Shown here: positions 1 through 5,090 of the stretch, one piece after another
Numbering within the stretch: the stretch's first letter is position 1
Layout of the letters: every line of letters starts with the position of its first letter
Assembly (NCBI GenBank): GCA_030611115.1
Contig: JAUWQK010000120.1
Span: forward strand, 1-5,090
Source: Deltaproteobacteria bacterium
Lineage (GTDB): Bacteria > Desulfobacterota > Desulfobacteria > Desulfobacterales > ETH-SRB1
Length of the DNA: 5,090 bases
Reading direction: 5' to 3'
Notes under the pieces: generated by a model
What the model was told of the DNA's origin: nothing
What the model saw: the letters and a program-made list of their open reading frames with translations, nothing else
Databases searched by the model: none
Position numbers and translations under genes: made by a program

Positions 1-2
1 GC

Positions 3-107
3 GGCAAGGGCAAAGTTATTCGTCACAACTTAATATGTAACAGGCTGACCGTTCGTTTAGATAGTGGTCCGGAAATAGAGGCCAGCTTAGATGAAATTAC
101 AACCTAA
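3..107 (+). CDS. ricT: PSP1/RicT-family protein, C-terminal tail (5' end outside window)
   Basis: Only the last 34 codons are visible, read in frame 3 and ending at TAA 105-107. The peptide begins GKGKVIRHNLICNRLTVRLD and ends in an acidic ...LDEITT. This fits the end of the PSP1 C-terminal domain, where a G-x-GKV-I segment is followed by a short beta hairpin (TVRLDSGPEIEA) and a final LDEI-type strand. RicT (YaaT) is known in Bacillus as part of an Fe-S complex affecting RNA maturation and sporulation; its role in proteobacteria-like lineages is poorly defined. The gene lies 17 nt before metG with no terminator between them, and holB-ricT-metG order is common in Desulfobacterota, which supports the call. 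The fragment is short, so the family assignment rests on the tail and the synteny together. Confidence 0.7.
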   Translation, partial: GKGKVIRHNLICNRLTVRLDSGPEIEASLDEITT

Positions 108-109
108 AT

Positions 110-117
110 GGAGAGGA
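110..117 (+). promoter_or_regulatory. Shine-Dalgarno site of metG
   Basis: The purine-rich run GGAGAGGA lies just after the ricT stop. Its AGGA core (114-117) is 7 nt from the ATG at 125, normal spacing for a ribosome binding site. This supports ATG 125 as the metG start and translation as the next cistron after ricT. Confidence 0.7.
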
Positions 118-124
118 ATAGGGA

Positions 125-2044
125 ATGCCAAAGCCCTTTTATATAACAACGCCCATCTATTATGTTAATGCAAGGCCTCATCTGGGGCATGCTTATTCTA
201 CAATTGCTGCGGATGTTGCGTGCCGATATAATTTAATGCGCGATAGAGAGACTTTCTTTCTTACCGGTACTGATGAGCATGGAGACAAAATTGTTCGTGC
301 CGCAAAGAATGAGAATCTTAGTCCCAGGGCATACGTAGATAAAATAAGCGGTCTTTTTAAAGACCTTTGTCCGGAACTCGAAATTAGATACGATCATTTT
401 ATACGCACCACGGACCCGGCTCATATCGCAGTGGTAAAGAATATACTGCAAAAGCTATATGATTCAGGTGAAATATATTTTAGTGAATATAAAGGACTTT
501 ACTGTTTTGGCTGTGAAAGGTTTTACACTGAGCGTGAGCTTGTTGATGGCAAATGTCCTGATCATAAAACAGAACCGGAAGTTATCAAGGAATCCAATTA
601 TTTTTTTAAGATGAGCAAATATCAGGACTGGCTTATAGACCATATTAATAATAATCCTGATTTCATATACCCCGAGCGATACAGAAATGAAGTTTTGTCT
701 TTTTTAAGCGAACCGCTTGAAGACCTGTGCATATCTCGTCCAAAAACACGCCTTGAATGGGGTATCAGCCTTCCATTTGATGATAACTATGTCACATATG
801 TCTGGTTCGACGCTTTAATAAATTATATTTCTGCCTTAGGATACCCGGATGGAGAACTTTTTAAAAAATTCTGGCCGCATGTTAATCACATTGTTGCCAA
901 AGATATCCTTAAGCCCCATGGTATTTACTGGCCTATTATGCTGAAGGCGGCAGGCATTCCGGTTTATAAGCGTCTGAATGTTCATGGATACTGGAATGTT
1001 GACCAGAGCAAGATGTCCAAAAGTCTCGGCAATGTGATAGAGCCTCTTCAAATAAAAAACAAATACGGGCTGGATGCGTTCAGGTTTTTTATCATGCGGG
1101 ATATGGTCTTTGGCCTTGATTCCAGTTTTTCTGAAGAGTCTATGGTGCAGCGCATTAATTCTGATCTGGCAAATGACCTGGGGAATCTGTTTAGCAGGGT
1201 TCTTGCAATGGCTCACAAATATTTCTCAGGGGAAATTCCGGAAGTTGATCCTGTTTTGGAGCAGGAGTTGCAGCTTGGCCTTGAATCAGATGCAATTAAG
1301 GCTATTGATAAATTCGAGAGCGCCATGGAAAAGTTTGAATTTCATAAGGCTCTTATAGCTGTCTGGGAATTTATAAGCCGGATGAACAAATATGTTGATA
1401 TCACAGCTCCATGGGAACTCGCGAAGAAGAAATCCAGCAGAAAACAGCTTAAAGCTGTAATCTATAATCTTCTTGAAGGACTCAGAGTCATATCCGGTCT
1501 TATCTATCCGGTAATGCCGGACACTTCTGCAAACATGCAGAAGCATCTCGGAATGAATCCTGATGAGAGTTATTACAGATTAGAAATTCTCAAAAAATGG
1601 GGAACTATAAAATCAGGTATCAAACTTCCCAAATCAGTTACTCTTTTCCCAAGAGTTGACTTAAAAAAAAATGGGCTTTATTCCGGTGAGAACTTTTCAG
1701 AAAAAACATTGCCCGACCTTAAGCCAGAGATATCTATGGAAGAATTTAATAAGGTTGATCTAAGGATAGCTACCGTGGTTCATGCTGAACTAATTCCAAG
1801 GGCAAAAAAGCTTCTTAAAATAGAGGTCGATTCAGGGGAAAAGCTAACAATTGTGGCTGGGATTTCAGAAGGCTATAATCCAGATGACATTATCGGAAAA
1901 CAGGTAATTGTTGTCGCTAATTTAAAACCAGCCAAAATTATGGGGATATTGTCAAAGGGTATGTTACTGGCTGGCTTTGATGGTAATATCTGCGCTCTCG
2001 GAACTGTTGATAAGAAAATTAAGCCAGGGACTTCTCTGGCCTGA
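125..2044 (+). CDS. metG: Methionyl-tRNA synthetase with C-terminal tRNA-binding domain
   Basis: This cytoplasmic class I aminoacyl-tRNA synthetase charges tRNA-Met with methionine using ATP. The 639-residue protein opens with the typical MPKPFYITTPIYYVN. The HIGH-type motif is HLGH (19-22). A single zinc knuckle has ligands C127, C130, C144 and H147, as in the Thermus-type enzyme rather than the two-knuckle E. coli form. The KMSKS loop is intact at 296-300, and W227 in YVWFDA sits at the methionine pocket. The anticodon-binding helical domain follows (about 350-500). A linker then leads to an EMAP/Trbp111-like OB fold from about 536, recognisable by MEEFNKVDLRIATV, VAGISEGY and NLKPAKIMGILSKGM. 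That domain gives dimerisation and non-specific tRNA binding. The length is normal for MetRS with this appendix. One oddity is KDILKPHGIYWP (260-270), where most bacterial enzymes have F at the P264 position. The gene is probably cotranscribed with ricT and the PBP gene. Confidence 0.97.
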   Translation: MPKPFYITTPIYYVNARPHLGHAYSTIAADVACRYNLMRDRETFFLTGTDEHGDKIVRAAKNENLSPRAYVDKISGLFKDLCPELEIRYDHFIRTTDPAHIAVVKNILQKLYDSGEIYFSEYKGLYCFGCERFYTERELVDGKCPDHKTEPEVIKESNYFFKMSKYQDWLIDHINNNPDFIYPERYRNEVLSFLSEPLEDLCISRPKTRLEWGISLPFDDNYVTYVWFDALINYISALGYPDGELFKKFWPHVNHIVAKDILKPHGIYWPIMLKAAGIPVYKRLNVHGYWNVDQSKMSKSLGNVIEPLQIKNKYGLDAFRFFIMRDMVFGLDSSFSEESMVQRINSDLANDLGNLFSRVLAMAHKYFSGEIPEVDPVLEQELQLGLESDAIKAIDKFESAMEKFEFHKALIAVWEFISRMNKYVDITAPWELAKKKSSRKQLKAVIYNLLEGLRVISGLIYPVMPDTSANMQKHLGMNPDESYYRLEILKKWGTIKSGIKLPKSVTLFPRVDLKKNGLYSGENFSEKTLPDLKPEISMEEFNKVDLRIATVVHAELIPRAKKLLKIEVDSGEKLTIVAGISEGYNPDDIIGKQVIVVANLKPAKIMGILSKGMLLAGFDGNICALGTVDKKIKPGTSLA

Positions 2045-2058
2045 CAACCTGATTGTTC

Positions 2059-2076
2059 GTTATTTACAGCAATAAC
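2059..2076 (+). other. Small AT-rich hairpin in the metG-PBP spacer
   Basis: GTTATT (2059-2064) and AATAAC (2071-2076) are perfect complements around a 6-nt TACAGC loop. The structure ends 5 nt before the ATG at 2082, where a Shine-Dalgarno would be expected, and none is seen. There is no T-tract, so it is not a convincing terminator. The stem has only one G-C pair and may be chance. Confidence 0.3.
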
Positions 2077-2081
2077 TAATA

Positions 2082-3467
2082 ATGAAACAAAACAGATTTA
2101 AATCCGAGCATAAAATCCTTAAGAAACCTGGCTGGAGAGATTATCAGGCAAGGCTGAAAAGGTCTGTCTTAATAAATACATTAAGCAAAAGAATTATTAA
2201 ATATTCTTATTTCCTTATATTAACGCTGATTAGTTTTTATTTAATATCCGGCAACCTTGGCGGAACCGCATTTAATTACTCACAAAAAGATTCTAATCCT
2301 GCATCTAAAGAGCAGCTTTCAGGCAGAAAGCTGATTGACAAAAATGATGTTCAGGCTCTGCTGGATAATCAGGCCTTTATCAACCTTAAGGACAAGAGTT
2401 TTGATTTAGTTTCGGACGGTCACAAATTAATAGTTAACACCAGCCTTGATCCTTCTCTGCAAAATTATTTACAAAAAAAAATTGATGAGTCCACATCTCG
2501 ATATGTCGGGATTGTTGCTATGGAACCTTCTACGGGCAGGATTTTGTCAATGGTCAGTTTTGACAAAACAGATCCGTCAAACAATCCATGCATAGACAGC
2601 GAATTTCCTGCCGCGAGTATTTTTAAAATTGTTACAGCAGCGGCGGCCATTGAAAAATGCGGTTTTAATTTAAACTCTAAATTTTCATACAACGGCGGGA
2701 AATACACTTTATATAAATCCCAGTTGAAAAATAAGACAAACAAATACACCAACAGGATAACATTTAAGGACTCATTTGCCCAATCAGTCAATCCTGTATT
2801 CGGAAAAATCGGAGAGCATCACCTTGGTAAAAACAATCTTGAAGAATATGCATTAGCATTCGGCTTTAACCGAAAAATTAATTTTGAGATTCCACTTTCT
2901 CCGAGTTTTATTTCTTTATCTGATGATCCTTATCAATGGGCTGAAGTTGCCTGCGGTTTTAACCATGAAACCAAAATGTCAGCTCTTCACGGAGCCGTTA
3001 TAAGCTCGGGAATTCTTAATCAGGGCAGAATGATAGAACCTACGATTGTTGATCAAATAATTGATGGCAAGGGTCATACCATTTATCGCAGCCATCTGGT
3101 TACTATAAACCAGGCGATAACCTCCGAATCATCAGATATAGTTAACCGCCTCATGCGGGCATCGGTACGTTCAGGCACTTGCAGTAAAACGTTTAGAGGT
3201 TACCGAACCGATCATATTCTTTCAAAGCTGAATATAGGCGGCAAAACAGGTTCTATGGGCACTAAAAAACACGATGGCAGATATGACTGGTTTGTGGGTT
3301 TTGCTGAGGAAAAGGAAGGATCTAAAAAGCTTGTCGTATCTGTTATTGTGACTCATGAAAAATATATAGGAATAAGGGCAAGTCAATATGCTCGCATGGC
3401 AATAAAACAATATTTTCGCGATTATTTTGCAAAAAATGAGGCAGATCTTAAAAGAGCGAGCAGTTAA
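2082..3467 (+). CDS. Membrane-anchored single-domain penicillin-binding transpeptidase
   Basis: This is a predicted periplasmic DD-transpeptidase acting on peptidoglycan peptides (PF00905-type fold). It has 461 residues. A basic cytoplasmic N-terminus (1-40) is followed by one hydrophobic segment (about 41-58, YSYFLILTLISFYLISGN) and a linker of about 60 residues. The catalytic domain starts near LIVNTSLDPSLQNYL (116-130). The active-site motifs are complete and in order: SxxK at S179-K182 (AASIFK), SxN at S235-N237 (QSVN), and KTG at 388-390 (GGKTGS). There is no class A glycosyltransferase domain and no room for a class B dimerisation/pedestal domain, so it is shorter than FtsI/PBP2. The start is forced: an in-frame TAA lies at 2073-2075, and the next in-frame ATG (codon 147) would lose the membrane anchor. 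No clear Shine-Dalgarno precedes it. It lies 37 nt after metG, suggesting translation from a shared mRNA. It could be a specialised PBP or a beta-lactam-binding sensor-like protein, but the intact triad favours an enzyme. Confidence 0.9.
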   Translation: MKQNRFKSEHKILKKPGWRDYQARLKRSVLINTLSKRIIKYSYFLILTLISFYLISGNLGGTAFNYSQKDSNPASKEQLSGRKLIDKNDVQALLDNQAFINLKDKSFDLVSDGHKLIVNTSLDPSLQNYLQKKIDESTSRYVGIVAMEPSTGRILSMVSFDKTDPSNNPCIDSEFPAASIFKIVTAAAAIEKCGFNLNSKFSYNGGKYTLYKSQLKNKTNKYTNRITFKDSFAQSVNPVFGKIGEHHLGKNNLEEYALAFGFNRKINFEIPLSPSFISLSDDPYQWAEVACGFNHETKMSALHGAVISSGILNQGRMIEPTIVDQIIDGKGHTIYRSHLVTINQAITSESSDIVNRLMRASVRSGTCSKTFRGYRTDHILSKLNIGGKTGSMGTKKHDGRYDWFVGFAEEKEGSKKLVVSVIVTHEKYIGIRASQYARMAIKQYFRDYFAKNEADLKRASS

Positions 3468-3470
3468 ATA

Positions 3471-3791
3471 GTGCCTTCCTTGAACTTGAAGAAATGTAAC
3501 ACTTTAGCGCTTTGAAATATATCCGCTTCAGGTATAATACATTCAAACCATGAAAAACTCACGCATAAGATATCGTAAAGAAAGAATCAGCCATAACTAT
3601 CAAGAAATTATGGTAATTGAGCAAACAGCAATACAAAAAACGACATTTTATACCAGATTTTTTCATAACGATATCTAATACGCTCAAACAGTTTCCTGTT
3701 TTGAATGTATCACACCTGAAGCTCACGTGTATCTGGTTTGTTTCATAAAGCTAAATTGTTACGAAAAATTTTATAGTTTTCGTTCGGGCAC
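3471..3791. repeat. 321-bp imperfect palindrome, MITE-like fold-back element
   Basis: This element fills almost the whole gap between the PBP and kdnA genes and has no supportable ORF. Four pairs of segments mirror each other from outside to inside. GTGCC (3471-3475) pairs with GGCAC (3787-3791). GTAACACTTTAGC (3496-3508) pairs with GCTAAATTGTTAC (3750-3762), 12 of 13 bases. The segment 3525-3549 (starts GCTTCAGG) pairs with 3698-3722 (ends CCTGAAGC), 22 of 25. The segment 3568-3588 (AGATATCGT...GAATC) pairs with 3656-3676 (GATTT...ACGATATCT), 18 of 21. The spacers between segments are similar but differ by small indels. A 67-nt centre (3589-3655) holds a further CCATAA/TTATGG hairpin (3591-3613). 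The 9-bp flanks AGTTAAATA (3462-3470) and AAAAAAATA (3792-3800) agree at 6 of 9 positions, weak support for a target duplication. Size, lack of coding capacity and nested arms suggest a decayed non-autonomous element. It may also act as a transcript-end structure for the PBP gene, whose stop ends 3 nt before it. Confidence 0.75.
3512..3538 (+). promoter_or_regulatory. Candidate sigma70-type promoter inside the palindrome
   Basis: A consensus -10 box TATAAT (3533-3538) is preceded at a short 15-nt spacing by TTGAAA (3512-3517), a 5-of-6 match to the -35 consensus. It points toward kdnA, about 290 nt upstream of its start. The mirrored right arm has CACA where this arm has TATA, so the box is not symmetric. 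The spacing is below optimum and AT-rich DNA makes chance matches common. Confidence 0.35.
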
Positions 3792-3801
3792 AAAAAAATA
3801 A

Positions 3802-5024
<1,223 letters not shown>

Positions 5025-5025
<1 letters not shown>

Positions 5026-5045
5026 GTTGAAGGCTGAAGGTTAAA
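5025..5045 (+). repeat. Three tandem heptamers GGTTGAA GGCTGAA GGTTAAA
   Basis: Three consecutive 7-nt units of the form GGYTRAA start on the last base of the kdnA stop codon and are followed by another GG. Short heptamer arrays of this kind are often seen in intergenic DNA of Desulfobacterota-like genomes, to my recollection. The array may continue in diverged form or be a remnant of a longer one. The remaining 45 nt to the window end show no start codon with a ribosome binding site and no convincing terminator. Confidence 0.65.
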
Positions 5046-5090
5046 GGGGATATCAGGGAGCTTCGGACTATCCACCTGAGTAGTTCCTAA

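Noticed and set aside
836..1216. Antisense open frame of 126 codons inside metG
   Set aside because: It lies wholly opposite the highly conserved MetRS core, has no recognisable protein features and no supporting ribosome binding site. It is a shadow of metG.
2465..2791. Antisense open frame of 108 codons inside the PBP gene
   Set aside because: It runs opposite the SxxK and SxN region of a clear transpeptidase, and its translation resembles no family I know.
3756..3777. Promoter-like TTGTTA and TATAGT near kdnA
   Set aside because: The spacing is only 10 nt, far too short for sigma70, and no better -35 is found for TATAGT.
5053..5079. TCAGG/CCTGA inverted repeat after kdnA as a terminator
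   Set aside because: The stem is only 5 bp with a 17-nt loop and no T-tract follows, so it is likely chance. An overlapping bulged GGACTA/TAGTTCC pairing (5065-5087) is equally weak.

Overview
The window looks like a chromosomal piece of a Gram-negative, moderately AT-rich bacterium. The best guess is a sulfate-reducer-type Desulfobacterota (Desulfobacterales-like) genome. This is inferred from the ricT-metG gene order, the style of the proteins and the heptameric GGYTRAA repeat, not from any marker gene. All recognisable genes are on the + strand.

Layout: (1) 3-107 is the C-terminal tail of a PSP1/RicT-family protein. (2) 125-2044 is a complete methionyl-tRNA synthetase (metG) with a single zinc knuckle and a C-terminal tRNA-binding OB domain, 17 nt after the ricT stop. 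(3) 2082-3467 is a membrane-anchored, single-domain penicillin-binding transpeptidase, 37 nt after metG. It lacks both the glycosyltransferase domain of class A PBPs and the large dimerisation/pedestal domain of class B PBPs. (4) 3468-3825 is a 358-nt intergenic gap, nearly filled by a 321-bp imperfect palindrome (3471-3791) with several nested matching arm segments. It has the look of a MITE or other fold-back element. (5) 3826-5025 is a DegT/DnrJ/EryC1/StrS-fold PLP aminotransferase that closely resembles KdnA, the transaminase that makes 8-amino-Kdo for lipopolysaccharide. (6) 5025-5045 is a short tandem heptamer repeat touching the kdnA stop codon, followed by a 3' end with no supportable feature.

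The first three genes probably form one transcription unit joining translation (metG), a RicT-like protein and periplasmic cell-wall synthesis. The kdnA-like gene has its own strong Shine-Dalgarno and is separated by the palindrome, so it probably starts a second unit devoted to the inner core of LPS. Its expected partner, the Kdo 8-oxidase KdnB, is not in the window and would be looked for just downstream. The two most notable things are the undescribed palindromic element and the KdnA-like enzyme, which points to Kdo8N-containing LPS.
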